64,000 nucleotides of DNA. Origin: UBA1402 sp964488495 (GTDB lineage Bacteria > Bacteroidota > Bacteroidia > Bacteroidales > UBA1402). The position numbers and the translations under genes were made by a program. Location: NCBI GenBank assembly GCA_964488495.1, contig CAZAUQ010000003.1, positions 1 through 64,000 on the forward strand, written 5' to 3'. Positions 1 through 8,540 of this stretch are shown piece after piece (positions within the stretch are counted from its first letter, which is position 1; every line of letters begins with the position of its first letter). The notes under the pieces are model-generated. The model was not told the origin of the DNA. It did not search any database and saw only the letters and a program-made list of their open reading frames with translations.

Positions 1-1217
1 TCCTGGTAATCGAGGTTGAGTTCATTGATGCGTTTTCGGTTGAGATAAATTTCGCTTTCCGTGCAGCCCAGTACCCAGCGTTCGCTGCCGTAAATGGCAG
101 TCAGATAAAGGTTTAGTAGGGCTGTGGTGCGTTCCGGATAATAATTTCCGTAAAAACCCGGAGCCTTTTGGTCTTCTTCCACTGCCCGTTTGGCTGCCCC
201 GGTACCGCAAAGATAAACCAGGGTATTGTCGAGCCCTATGTTTCGGTCAATTTCTTTGAGCAACCAGCTCAGATCCTGGTCCAGCCTGAAATAAAGATCC
301 TGCATTTCAATGGCGGCACGACTGTCGTTGCCGCTCAGTTGACTGCCGGTGTTGAAATGCAATATCAGCAGGTCGGGATATTGGTCTTCTCCCAGTTTTT
401 CGTGATCAATAAGTTCCAGGGCCAGTTGATTGAGCTCGGTATTAGCCATGGGAGTCTGCTTGAAATCCTTATAGCCTGTATTGTTAATAAAGGAGAGAGC
501 GTAATTGAAAAAGCCGGGATTTTTTTGATGCGGCATATACACGTAACGGCTCAGGGGGAATTTCGGCTTCCAGTTTTTTTCGTCATTCGTTGTTTCAAAC
601 AGTCCGTAATCGTTGATTTGTTGCAGCCAGGACGGCATGTAATTGTAATAAGTGCTGCTGCACCATTTACCACTCATGTCGTCCATCCAGATGGCGGCGT
701 CGGCGTCACGTCCTCCGGCAATTATGGCGTTTTCGGGTTCCAATCCCAGCGAAAAGACTTTGGAACGTCCGTTGCAGGCTTTTTTAAGTTCATCGCCCAC
801 AGTACTGCTCCTCAGATTCAGAGGAGAAAAGGTCGAAGTTGTGTAGTTTCCCAGGTATTCCTTGTCGTAGACACAGGATACAGGCCTTTCCAGTTGCCGG
901 TTGTACCATTCCCGGGCAATGATACCGTGATACATGACAGGGCCGCCGGTCAGCAGGCTGGCATTGGTGTTTGCCGCATCGGGACGTTTAACTTCGTAGT
1001 TACAATTATCGTATATTTTGCCCTGCTTTAGCAATAGTTTGAAACCTTCCTCGCCAAATCCTTCGATAAACCATTGCAGGTATTCTTCCTGCAACTGGTC
1101 CAGGTGTATGCCCAATACCAGGCGAGGGGGTTGTTTGCTGTCTTTGGGAGCGGAATAGGCCTGAGAACTCAGGCTTAACATCAGCAAAACAGGGACTATA
1201 TGTGAAATAGATTTCAT
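1..1217 (-). CDS. AlkP-superfamily phosphodiesterase/phosphatase-like protein, 3' end outside window
   Basis: This is a leftward gene that runs off the left edge; about 405 codons are present. The first 22 residues form a signal peptide ending near YSA, so the product should be periplasmic. The stretch RPDAANTNASLLTGG followed by a HGI motif (residues about 78-99) matches the start of the alkaline-phosphatase/nucleotide-pyrophosphatase fold seen in many Bacteroidales proteins. The usual Thr/Ser nucleophile is not at the exact position found in PafA, so the substrate cannot be read from sequence. Its ATG overlaps the stop of the upstream Lnb-like gene as ATGA, so the two are probably translationally coupled. 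Family confidence is good; specific activity is unknown. Confidence 0.75.
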   Translation of the reverse strand, partial: MKSISHIVPVLLMLSLSSQAYSAPKDSKQPPRLVLGIHLDQLQEEYLQWFIEGFGEEGFKLLLKQGKIYDNCNYEVKRPDAANTNASLLTGGPVMYHGIIAREWYNRQLERPVSCVYDKEYLGNYTTSTFSPLNLRSSTVGDELKKACNGRSKVFSLGLEPENAIIAGGRDADAAIWMDDMSGKWCSSTYYNYMPSWLQQINDYGLFETTNDEKNWKPKFPLSRYVYMPHQKNPGFFNYALSFINNTGYKDFKQTPMANTELNQLALELIDHEKLGEDQYPDLLILHFNTGSQLSGNDSRAAIEMQDLYFRLDQDLSWLLKEIDRNIGLDNTLVYLCGTGAAKRAVEEDQKAPGFYGNYYPERTTALLNLYLTAIYGSERWVLGCTESEIYLNRKRINELNLDYQ

Positions 1218-2503
1218 AGATTCCGATCGGATTTGCCTGAGCTTTGCCCGGGCATTTTTTTGTAAGGAATGCTTTTTGTACGTGGATTGATCCAGGCCAG
1301 CAGGCTGCGTGATAATAAACTCAGTAAAAGAGGGATCATGGCTGGATGTACGTATTGCGGTAAAAAACCGAAACCGGCCAGCGCAAAGAGCAAAACAGGA
1401 GTATTTATTTTCAAATAACCTTTATAAAGATTGCTCCCCCGAAAAGGTTTGAACATGGCCAACAAAGCAAAAAGCAAATGCAGTGGTTGAATCCAAAGCA
1501 AGAGGTAATTGGTTTTGGTGACGGGATGTACAGAAACAAAGGCCAAAAAAGCAACGATTACCCCTGCCAACCCTGCCAACCCAAAAAGTAGGGCATCTGC
1601 CAGCAGATACCGACGGGCTGTTTTGAGTTCCAGCATCCCCAGGGTCAGAATCAGTGCAAATAAGATCCAGCTGAGTACTACCGGCCCGAAGATATTGATT
1701 TTATGTTTGGCCGGAACCGCTTTGATTTCGTTAAGAATGTTTTGTTCGATAACCAGGTTACGCTCCAGTTGCAGGCTGTTTTCTCCGGTCGCTGCCGGAG
1801 CTCTGACAGTTGCCTTTTCGAACGCTTCCATCATAAGTTCGGGAGCAAAAAGCAGGTCAACGGCAGAAGCAGGGGCATCGGCAAGACTGCTAAGCGCAAA
1901 GGAAATACCGAACCAGGTCCAGGGATGTTTTGCCGTATAATGTTTTATTACCTCGCGCATGTTGTCGTACGCAGGTTCATAATTGTAACAGAACTCTCCG
2001 TCCAGCGAACGTTCAATGATTTTGCGTGCCCGGGTGGAGCAATTGTCGTAATATAAATTGTAGCGGTAAGTCCGGTTTTCGGGCAGGCTGTTGATAACCA
2101 GAGCTTCCCACAGTCTTGCTTTTTCTTCTTGCGAAAGGTTCAGCTTTTGGGAAATCACCCGGCGATTTTCGTTGCGATAACTGTGCATAAAGCCTTCGAA
2201 ACTGCTCACACCCAAAATATAATCGATTTCTCCGCGAACAAAATTCCAGATAAAATTGTCGGAGTTGAAATCAAAAATGCCGTAATTAAAAACCACATCG
2301 CGACGAGTGAGCGGATCCGACACCCGGATACCGGTATGTCCGTAATGCGCCCAAACTTCTTGCCCCGGGGAGCATGTAAGCAGGTATATTTCTGCCTGTC
2401 CGCTAAGTGTTGGGGCTGTCTGAGCTTTGATGACTGGGCTGATACCAATAAACAGCAACATCCAAATCCCCGACAGAAACAAGGATCGTTGAGTTATGTT
2501 CAT
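1214..2503 (-). CDS. lnb: Lnb-like lipoprotein N-acyltransferase (DUF4105 family)
   Basis: The product has a signal peptide or N-terminal anchor (MNITQRS to KAQ), a soluble N-terminal domain with WAHYGHTGIR (His53 and His56) and YYDNCSTRAR (Cys155), and a C-terminal half with about five membrane helices. This is the architecture of DUF4105 proteins, described in Bacteroides as Lnb, which adds the third acyl chain to lipoproteins. The conserved His and Cys are the likely catalytic residues. Start codons also exist at 2536 and 2554, but the ATG at 2503 gives the cleanest signal peptide. The stop overlaps the following phosphatase-like gene by four bases. Function comes from family knowledge and was not tested here. 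Confidence 0.75.
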   Translation of the reverse strand: MNITQRSLFLSGIWMLLFIGISPVIKAQTAPTLSGQAEIYLLTCSPGQEVWAHYGHTGIRVSDPLTRRDVVFNYGIFDFNSDNFIWNFVRGEIDYILGVSSFEGFMHSYRNENRRVISQKLNLSQEEKARLWEALVINSLPENRTYRYNLYYDNCSTRARKIIERSLDGEFCYNYEPAYDNMREVIKHYTAKHPWTWFGISFALSSLADAPASAVDLLFAPELMMEAFEKATVRAPAATGENSLQLERNLVIEQNILNEIKAVPAKHKINIFGPVVLSWILFALILTLGMLELKTARRYLLADALLFGLAGLAGVIVAFLAFVSVHPVTKTNYLLLWIQPLHLLFALLAMFKPFRGSNLYKGYLKINTPVLLFALAGFGFLPQYVHPAMIPLLLSLLSRSLLAWINPRTKSIPYKKMPGQSSGKSDRNL

Positions 2504-2704
2504 CAAAGAAAGAATACGTTTATGGCTTAATGACATCGGGCTCTGAAAAATCAAGCAAAAATAGGCAATTTTAGCGAAATTGCTTGTATGATTTAAAAAA
2601 AGCAGCTCGGGCTTTGATATTCCGATAAAGTTATGAACTTTGCAGTCTCAGAGACAACCTCGACGAGATCTGTACGGATAGTAAAATCATAATGCCGGCA
2701 AGAC

Positions 2705-3079
2705 ATGAAAATCAACTACAGCCAATTGGGAACATGGATACAGCATAACATGCTGCTTGTGGTGATTCTGCTGAGTTTTGCAGCCTTACTCATCTTCGTT
2801 TTTCTGATTATCCGTTACAAAAACAACAGAAACCGTTTACGGCTGGCACAGGAGTACCTGGCAGCAGGCAAGGAAGTTCCTCCTTCTTTGTTGAAAGAAA
2901 ACAGCTTGTATGCCAGAGCCGTCAAGAATCTTTTTTTGGGTATTGGCTTGGTTTTTTTTCTGGGATTTCTCACAGAGACTTGGGGCTGGGCTTCGGCCGG
3001 CTTGTTGTTTATTGCTCTGGGAGTGGGACAAATGATCATCTTTAAAAAATCCAACAAAGATTTTATCAACGGCGATTAA
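2705..3079 (+). CDS. small membrane protein, DUF6249-like
   Basis: This 124-residue protein has one strong hydrophobic helix near residues 14-38, a basic cytoplasmic segment (RYKNNRNRLRLAQEYLAAGK, about 37-57) and two closely spaced helices near 73-112. The phrase AQEYLAAGKEVPPSLL resembles the DUF6249 group of small Bacteroidetes membrane proteins, often found beside ECF sigma factors. No sigma factor is present here. It is a single gene flanked by leftward genes on both sides. No enzymatic motif is visible and its role is unknown. Confidence 0.6.
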   Translation: MKINYSQLGTWIQHNMLLVVILLSFAALLIFVFLIIRYKNNRNRLRLAQEYLAAGKEVPPSLLKENSLYARAVKNLFLGIGLVFFLGFLTETWGWASAGLLFIALGVGQMIIFKKSNKDFINGD

Positions 3080-3108
3080 TATCATTGATAATGGCAGCCT
3101 GACTTGAT

Positions 3109-3138
3109 CTGACACTCTGAGTTTATGAGTGCAGTCAG
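3109..3138. terminator. possible hairpin between convergent genes
   Basis: CTGACACTC (3109-3117) can pair with GAGT and GTCAG (3127-3138) with a three-base bulge. It lies between the rightward small membrane gene and the leftward GH16 gene. There is no good T-run, so it is only a weak terminator candidate. Confidence 0.25.
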
Positions 3139-3165
3139 TAATGGTTTACTATCCTTCTTTGTATT

Positions 3166-4026
3166 TTACTCTTTTTGGTAAACCCTGACGTAATCTATTT
3201 CGTACAGCAAAGGAAATGCGCTTTCGTCGGGCTCTCCGCCGTTGCTGCCGATGGCCAGGTTTAGCAGTATGTAATGTTCTTGCCGGAAGGGATTGCTGTA
3301 ATTACCCAGATAGCCATTGACGGTTTGGTCCAGGGAAATTTCGTTGAGCAATTCATCGTCCAGGTAGAGCTTAATGGCCTCTTTGTCCCAATCCATGCGC
3401 CAGAGATGAAACTTTGATCCCCAGTCTGGATCCTTTTCGGTAAAATGAATCAGAGGTAAAGCGGCCGAATCCCAGATGGCTTTGAAGCGCTGTTCTCCTC
3501 CCCAGGCAGCATTGGCCAGAATATGGGGTACTCCGTTGATGCGATAGTACTCCATAATATCGATTTCGCCGCATGAAGGCCACTCCATTGAATTACCCAG
3601 AGTCCAGATGGCTGGCCAGGAGCCTCCGGCCAGAGGAATTCTGGCACAAACTTCGAAACGTCCGTAAAGAAAAGATCTCTTGTGTTGGGTAGTGATCGAA
3701 GAAGAAGTATAACCGGCCTGCTGCCTGGAATTTCGCCAATCTTTGGCCTGAGGGTTATAGCGTGGATTGGGAACTTCTTCTTTACGTCCTACAATAATCA
3801 GCAGGCCTCCTTTGCAACGGGCGTTGTCGGCCTGATACCACTGCAATTCTTCGTTGCGAACAAATCCCTGTTCGTAATTCCAGTTGCCGGAATCGGGCTT
3901 GCCCTCTGTGTTGAACTCGTCGCTCCAGACCAATTTCCATTCCTGTGCCTGCAAAGCTCCGGCAAGGCTAAACAGGAAGCACAAAGTACATAATCTGAAT
4001 GTTGCTGATAATCTGATCGTTTGCAT
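3166..4026 (-). CDS. secreted GH16 endo-beta-glucanase (laminarinase-like)
   Basis: The 286-residue product has a signal peptide ending near ALQAQ (residue 28) and a single GH16 jelly-roll domain filling the rest. The hallmark motif GEIDIMEY lies at residues 153-160. By family knowledge Glu154 is the nucleophile, Asp156 the assisting residue and Glu159 the acid/base. The W-rich segment SWPAIWTLG and the C-terminal YEIDYVRVYQ also fit GH16 subfamilies acting on beta-1,3 or beta-1,3/1,4-glucans. There is no lipobox, carbohydrate-binding module or T9SS tail, so it is likely periplasmic. No SusCD pair is adjacent. A good promoter sits just upstream (4046-4074). Exact linkage specificity cannot be read. 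Confidence 0.9.
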   Translation of the reverse strand: MQTIRLSATFRLCTLCFLFSLAGALQAQEWKLVWSDEFNTEGKPDSGNWNYEQGFVRNEELQWYQADNARCKGGLLIIVGRKEEVPNPRYNPQAKDWRNSRQQAGYTSSSITTQHKRSFLYGRFEVCARIPLAGGSWPAIWTLGNSMEWPSCGEIDIMEYYRINGVPHILANAAWGGEQRFKAIWDSAALPLIHFTEKDPDWGSKFHLWRMDWDKEAIKLYLDDELLNEISLDQTVNGYLGNYSNPFRQEHYILLNLAIGSNGGEPDESAFPLLYEIDYVRVYQKE

Positions 4027-4045
4027 ATGTCATTTTTTTATGGGA

Positions 4046-4074
4046 CAAAAATAAGCTATATTTGCCGTTCCAAA
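4046..4074 (-). promoter_or_regulatory. Bacteroidetes-type promoter for GH16 gene
   Basis: On the minus strand TTTG (4071-4074), a 17-base spacer and TATTTTTG (4046-4053) match the Bacteroidota TTTG/TAnnTTTG promoter. It places transcription about 15-20 bases before the ATG at 4026. A second TAnnTTTG (TATATTTG, 4057-4064) reads the other way but has no partner TTG. Confidence 0.55.
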
Positions 4075-4144
4075 TTTTTTTTTACTAAGAATAAACAATA
4101 TTGAACGATATTGACGATCTTTGCGCTCCGTTTTTAGCGATAGG

Positions 4145-4201
4145 ATGGATATTTCAATACTGTTTATTATCATCATATGCATTGTTCTGTTTATCACTTA
4201 G
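4145..4201 (+). CDS. possible 18-residue hydrophobic micro-ORF upstream of antiporter
   Basis: An ATG at 4145 opens MDISILFIIIICIVLFIT and stops at TAG 4199-4201. AGG lies three bases before the ATG. The peptide would be a single membrane helix. A six-base-pair hairpin, ATCACT/AGTGAT (4193-4209), covers its stop. The rest of the 222-base gap 4027-4248 holds only the GH16 promoter and A/T-rich leader. It could be a leader peptide, a small membrane protein or chance. Confidence 0.3.
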   Translation: MDISILFIIIICIVLFIT

Positions 4202-4248
4202 ATAGTGATTATTTAGGATGATTATTAATTTGAATAGAAATAATATAT

Positions 4249-5571
4249 ATGGAAACGATGATTGAAGAAGGTTTTAAAATGCCTTTGTGGGCTTTGATCC
4301 CTTTTGTCCTGATGTTGCTGACCATTGCTATCAGCCCCTTGATTGTGGGTCAATGGTGGGAAAAAAACAGGCATAAACTGATAGTGTCGTTATTTTTAGG
4401 GATTCCGACGGCTATTTTTTTAATAAATAAAGGTTTATTTCTTGAGTTAGAACAAACTATTCTAAGCGATTACCTACCCTTTATTGTTTTGTTATGTTCT
4501 TTGTTTGTTATTGCCGGAGGCATACATCTGAGCGGTGATATTATGGCCAAACCTTCGGTAAACACCTTGTTTTTGGCTATAGGTTTTGTCCTGGCTTCGA
4601 TTATGGGAACTACAGGAGCGGCCATGTTGTTGATCCGCCCTTTGCTAAGTACGAATTCACAACGGCATTATAAAACCCATACAGTCTTGTTTTTTATCGC
4701 TCTGGTAGCCAATTGTGGCGGATTGCTCACACCTCTGGGAGATCCCCCCTTGTTTTTGCTTTATCTGAGAGGCGCCGGTTTTACCTGGTTTCTCAATCTG
4801 ACTCCTGAATGGCTGTTTATGGGTGTTTTTCTGTTGGTGTTGTATTATTTTACCGACCGGTATTATTTTAAAAAGGAACCCTGGCAAAACATATCCGCCG
4901 AACTCCGCAAAGTCAAACCGCTCAAGATTGAGGGAACCATCAATTTCCTCTTTTTGTTGGGCGTTATTCTGTCGGTGGCCTTTATTAATCAGACATACAT
5001 CCCTCAAATGGCTGAGTCGGATGCTCCTTTATGGATAAAGTATTTAAGGGAGATTGTTTTGGTGTTGCTGATCGTATTATCATTGTATACAACCAAAGAT
5101 AAAGTAAGAAAACTCAATAACTTTACCTGGCGTCCCATCATCGAGGTGGCAGTAGTCTTTTTGGGTATTTTTATCACCATGACTCCGGCCCTGATCTATC
5201 TCAACGAAAATGCAGCCAGCTTTGGCCTTCATTCTCCTGCCCAATTTTATTACGCCACCGGAGCTTTGAGTTCCTTCCTGGATAATGCACCTACAGCACT
5301 GGCCTTTTACGGGGTTGCCCAAGGCCTGGTGGCCAGCGGTGAAGCCTTGGCTCAGGTGGCCGGTATTCCTGAAATTCTGCTGAAAGCTGTTTCGTTGGGT
5401 GCTGTATTCTTTGGCGCCATGACCTATATCGGCAACGGCCCCAATTTCATGGTAAAAGCCATTGCAGAAGCCAACGGCGTTAAAATGCCCAGCTTTTTCG
5501 GGTATATGATTAAGTTTTCGCTGATTATCTTGTTACCCTTATACATAATAACTCAATTGTTATTTTTATAA
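4249..5571 (+). CDS. sodium:proton antiporter / CitMHS_2-type ion transporter
   Basis: This 440-residue polytopic membrane protein has about 11-12 hydrophobic helices across its whole length and belongs to the ion-transporter superfamily that includes NhaD and citrate transporters. Recognisable conserved stretches are ATTGAAMLLIRPLL-like (residues about 122-135), NCGGLLTPLGDPPLFL (about 154-170) and a late SFLDNAPTALAF (about 340-352) plus FGAMTYIGNGPNFMVKA. In Bacteroidales such proteins are usually annotated as Na+/H+ antiporters; the transported ion is inferred. The start at 4249 follows an A/T-rich leader. The next gene, a flavodiiron protein, begins at the very next base after the stop, so the two are almost certainly co-transcribed. 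Confidence 0.8.
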   Translation: METMIEEGFKMPLWALIPFVLMLLTIAISPLIVGQWWEKNRHKLIVSLFLGIPTAIFLINKGLFLELEQTILSDYLPFIVLLCSLFVIAGGIHLSGDIMAKPSVNTLFLAIGFVLASIMGTTGAAMLLIRPLLSTNSQRHYKTHTVLFFIALVANCGGLLTPLGDPPLFLLYLRGAGFTWFLNLTPEWLFMGVFLLVLYYFTDRYYFKKEPWQNISAELRKVKPLKIEGTINFLFLLGVILSVAFINQTYIPQMAESDAPLWIKYLREIVLVLLIVLSLYTTKDKVRKLNNFTWRPIIEVAVVFLGIFITMTPALIYLNENAASFGLHSPAQFYYATGALSSFLDNAPTALAFYGVAQGLVASGEALAQVAGIPEILLKAVSLGAVFFGAMTYIGNGPNFMVKAIAEANGVKMPSFFGYMIKFSLIILLPLYIITQLLFL

Positions 5572-6768
5572 ATGCTGCATTCAATGACCGATACTTTCAA
5601 GATAAACCGCTTTGTTCGTTACGTAGGCGTGAACGACCGTAAGACTCATCTTTTTGAAAATCTCTGGCCATTACCTCAGGGCGTTTCATATAATGCTTAT
5701 CTGGTGATCGGCGAAAAAATAGCCCTTATTGATACAGTAGAGGCCTGCTATACTTCGGAATTGTTGGCAAACATAGTCCGGATGGCAGGCAGTCGCCCCC
5801 TGGACTACCTGGTCATCAACCATATGGAGCCCGATCATTCTTCCTCGATCAATGCTGTGTGCCAGGCTTATCCGGATATTCAGATAGTGGGAAATGCCAA
5901 AACTTTACAAATGCTTGAAGGCTATTATGGGATACACGAAAAAACTCTCGAAGTCAAAGAGGGCGACAGCCTTTGCCTGGGTGATGAAACCTTGCGTTTT
6001 TACCTGACACCCATGGTGCATTGGCCCGAAACCATGATGACTTATTGTGAGCAGGAACAGCTGCTTTTTTCAGGCGATGCTTTTGGGACTTTCGGAGCTT
6101 TGAATGGTGCTGTGTTTGATCAGGATATGGATCTGAGTGCTTTTTGGGACGAAATGTACCGTTATTACGCCAATATTGTAGGCAAATACGGTTCACCGGT
6201 ACAAAAAGCCCTGCAAAAACTTTCGGACCTGGAAATTCATGTCATTTGTCCTACTCATGGCCCTGTCTGGAAAAAAGAACTAAACAAGGTTATAGGCATT
6301 TACGACAAACTAAGTCGCTACGAGGGTGAAAAAGGTGTGGTAATAGCTTACGGTACCATGTACGGCAATACTGCCCGAACGGCTATGCACATGGCCCGGG
6401 AGCTGGCGGCTCTGGGTATGGAACCTGTAGTTATGCATAATCTGTCGGTAAGTTCTCTTTCGGATGTTTTACGTGATGTGTTTAAATACCGTGGACTGGT
6501 GATAGGTTCACCCACCTATAATGCCGGATTATTTCCTCCGGTTGAAGCCTTAATCAATGCCTTGGCTGCCCGTACTGTAAAGAACCGGGTATACGCCTGT
6601 TTCGGATCCTTTACCTGGGCCGGTGCTGCAGCAAAAAAATTGCATGAATTTGGTGTTGCAATGAACTGGGATAATGCAGGAGAACCCCTGGAATTGAAAC
6701 AGGGTTACAGTCAGGAAAAAACAGAGGCCTGTGCTTTGTTGGCAAAACAATTAGTATCAAAACTTTAA
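5572..6768 (+). CDS. flavodiiron protein (O2/NO reductase, FprA-like)
   Basis: The 398-residue product has an N-terminal metallo-beta-lactamase-like di-iron domain followed by a flavodoxin domain. The diiron ligands are visible: HMEPDH (His84, Glu86, Asp88, His89), His150 in MVHWPE, Asp169 in SGDAFG and a late His in CPTHGPVW (about 233). The flavodoxin domain begins around residue 255 with IAYGTMYGNTARTA, the FMN phosphate loop. Such enzymes are cytoplasmic and reduce O2 to water or NO to N2O using rubredoxin or reduced flavin, protecting anaerobes. No fused rubredoxin is present. ATG codons at 5572 and 5584 are both possible starts. It directly abuts the antiporter gene. Confidence 0.93.
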   Translation: MLHSMTDTFKINRFVRYVGVNDRKTHLFENLWPLPQGVSYNAYLVIGEKIALIDTVEACYTSELLANIVRMAGSRPLDYLVINHMEPDHSSSINAVCQAYPDIQIVGNAKTLQMLEGYYGIHEKTLEVKEGDSLCLGDETLRFYLTPMVHWPETMMTYCEQEQLLFSGDAFGTFGALNGAVFDQDMDLSAFWDEMYRYYANIVGKYGSPVQKALQKLSDLEIHVICPTHGPVWKKELNKVIGIYDKLSRYEGEKGVVIAYGTMYGNTARTAMHMARELAALGMEPVVMHNLSVSSLSDVLRDVFKYRGLVIGSPTYNAGLFPPVEALINALAARTVKNRVYACFGSFTWAGAAAKKLHEFGVAMNWDNAGEPLELKQGYSQEKTEACALLAKQLVSKL

Positions 6769-6820
6769 ACATTTAATAAAAAATCACCTTTTTAAGCCTC
6801 AGTGATATTGTGAGTAATTA

Positions 6821-6850
6821 AAAAAAACCCGAAATTTGGGCTGTTTTTTT
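6821..6850 (+). terminator. A/T-flanked hairpin, weak terminator candidate
   Basis: CCC (6828-6830) and GGG (6838-6840) form a short stem flanked by seven A on the left and seven T on the right, which can extend the stem. It ends only 23 bases before pfp, so it may end the flavodiiron transcript or sit in the pfp leader. Confidence 0.4.
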
Positions 6851-6873
6851 AAAGAATTCTATTAACTCCCTTT

Positions 6874-8520
6874 ATGACTAAAAGTGCTTTACAAATTGCT
6901 CGTGCAGAGTATAAACCCAAAATGCCCCTGGCATTGCTTGGGCCGGTAAAAATCAAAGAAGGTGACCCTACCGAATCTGTTTCAGACAAAGAGGCCATTC
7001 AACAACTTTTTCCCAATACCTTCGGGCAACCTGTTATTGTGTTCGAATCTTCCGATCAATACAATAGTTTTCCTCCCATAAATGTTGGAGTTATTTTATC
7101 CGGTGGCCAGGCTCCCGGCGGACATAATGTTATTGCCGGCATATACGACGGTATCAAATCGCTGAATGACGAATCCCGCTTGTTTGGCTTTATTTTGGGC
7201 CCTGCCGGTTTGATAGAACACAATTACATGGAGCTGACCGGCGATATTATTGATGAATACCGCAATACAGGTGGTTTTGACATGATAGGTTCAGGTCGTA
7301 CCAAACTCGAAAACAAAGAACAATTTGACAGAGGTTTGCTTATACTCAAAGCACTCGACATTAAAGCCTTGGTTATTATAGGCGGAGACGACTCCAATAC
7401 CAATGCCTGTGTGCTTGCCGAATACTATAAATCCGTCAATGCGGGAGTTCAGGTGATCGGATGTCCAAAGACCATCGACGGAGATCTCAAAAATGAGATG
7501 ATTGAATGCTCCTTTGGTTTTGATACTGCCTGTAAAGTGTATTCCGAAGTGATCGGCAACATACAGCGCGATTGCAATTCTTCGCGCAAATACTGGCATT
7601 TTATTAAACTCATGGGGCGTTCCGCTTCACATATTACACTGGAATGCGCTTTACAGGTGCAGCCCAATGTCTGTCTGATTTCAGAAGAAATTGAGGCTAA
7701 AAATCAATCACTTGATGATGTGGTCACCGAGATAGCCAACGTAGTGGCCCGCAGGGCCGAACAGGGGAATAATTTTGGCACCGTCCTCATTCCCGAAGGC
7801 CTGATCGAGTTTATACCTGCCATGAAAGCTCTGATTACAGAATTAAACGAATTCCTGGTGGAACACCAAAACGAGTTCGGGCTGATTCGTAAATCAGAAC
7901 AACGCAATTACGTCATCAATAAGCTGAGCCCCAAGAATTCAGCCGTTTTTGCTTCTCTGCCCGAAAACGTGGCTATGCAGCTTACGCTCGATCGCGATCC
8001 TCACGGCAACGTACAAGTGTCGATGATAGAAACCGAAAAATTGCTGGCTGAAATGATAGAATCCAAGCTGGCTCAATGGAAAGCCGAAGGCAAATACGTA
8101 GGCAAGTTTGCCACCCAGACCCACTTCTTTGGTTACGAAGGACGTTGTGCTGCTCCATCCAATTACGATGCCGATTATTGCTATTCTTTGGGTTATACGG
8201 CTTCACGCCTGATCGCTTACGGTAAAACAGGTTACATGTCTTCCGTACGTAACACTACCAAAGCAGCCAAAGACTGGATTGCCGGCGGTGTGCCCATCAC
8301 CATGATGATGAATATGGAACGTCGTCACGGCGAAATGAAACCCGTTATCCAAAAAGCATTGGTCGATCTTAAGGGCAAACCATTTAAAACTTTCGTTTCA
8401 AAACGGGCAGCCTGGGCTATACAAACCGATTATGTTTATCCAGGTCCCATCCAGTATTTTGGCCCGACCGAAGTCTGTGACCAGCCATCCAAGACCCTCA
8501 AACTGGAGTCTGCTAAATAA
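6874..8520 (+). CDS. pfp: diphosphate--fructose-6-phosphate 1-phosphotransferase (PPi-PFK)
   Basis: The 548-residue enzyme interconverts fructose 6-phosphate and fructose 1,6-bisphosphate using pyrophosphate instead of ATP, a reversible cytoplasmic glycolytic step. The phosphoryl-donor loop reads GGDDSN (residues 170-175); Asp in place of the ATP-type Gly is the PPi-specific signature. PKTIDGDLKN contains the catalytic base (Asp202). LMGRSASH is the substrate-binding MGR motif. Length and the N-terminal extension fit the long (about 550 residue) plant/Bacteroidetes PFP beta-like class. It is a single gene, convergent with the sugar-dehydrogenase gene 20 bases away. Confidence 0.95.
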   Translation: MTKSALQIARAEYKPKMPLALLGPVKIKEGDPTESVSDKEAIQQLFPNTFGQPVIVFESSDQYNSFPPINVGVILSGGQAPGGHNVIAGIYDGIKSLNDESRLFGFILGPAGLIEHNYMELTGDIIDEYRNTGGFDMIGSGRTKLENKEQFDRGLLILKALDIKALVIIGGDDSNTNACVLAEYYKSVNAGVQVIGCPKTIDGDLKNEMIECSFGFDTACKVYSEVIGNIQRDCNSSRKYWHFIKLMGRSASHITLECALQVQPNVCLISEEIEAKNQSLDDVVTEIANVVARRAEQGNNFGTVLIPEGLIEFIPAMKALITELNEFLVEHQNEFGLIRKSEQRNYVINKLSPKNSAVFASLPENVAMQLTLDRDPHGNVQVSMIETEKLLAEMIESKLAQWKAEGKYVGKFATQTHFFGYEGRCAAPSNYDADYCYSLGYTASRLIAYGKTGYMSSVRNTTKAAKDWIAGGVPITMMMNMERRHGEMKPVIQKALVDLKGKPFKTFVSKRAAWAIQTDYVYPGPIQYFGPTEVCDQPSKTLKLESAK

Positions 8521-8540
8521 AGAAGCTGAAGAAGTCCGGA

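Noticed and set aside
168..1031. Long rightward open frame opposite the AlkP-like gene
   Set aside because: It is antisense to a leftward gene with signal peptide and family motifs, and its own translation has no recognisable domain.
4027..4248. Search for tRNA or small RNA in the largest intergenic gap
   Set aside because: No cloverleaf or T-loop motif is seen; only promoter elements, a micro-ORF and one small hairpin.
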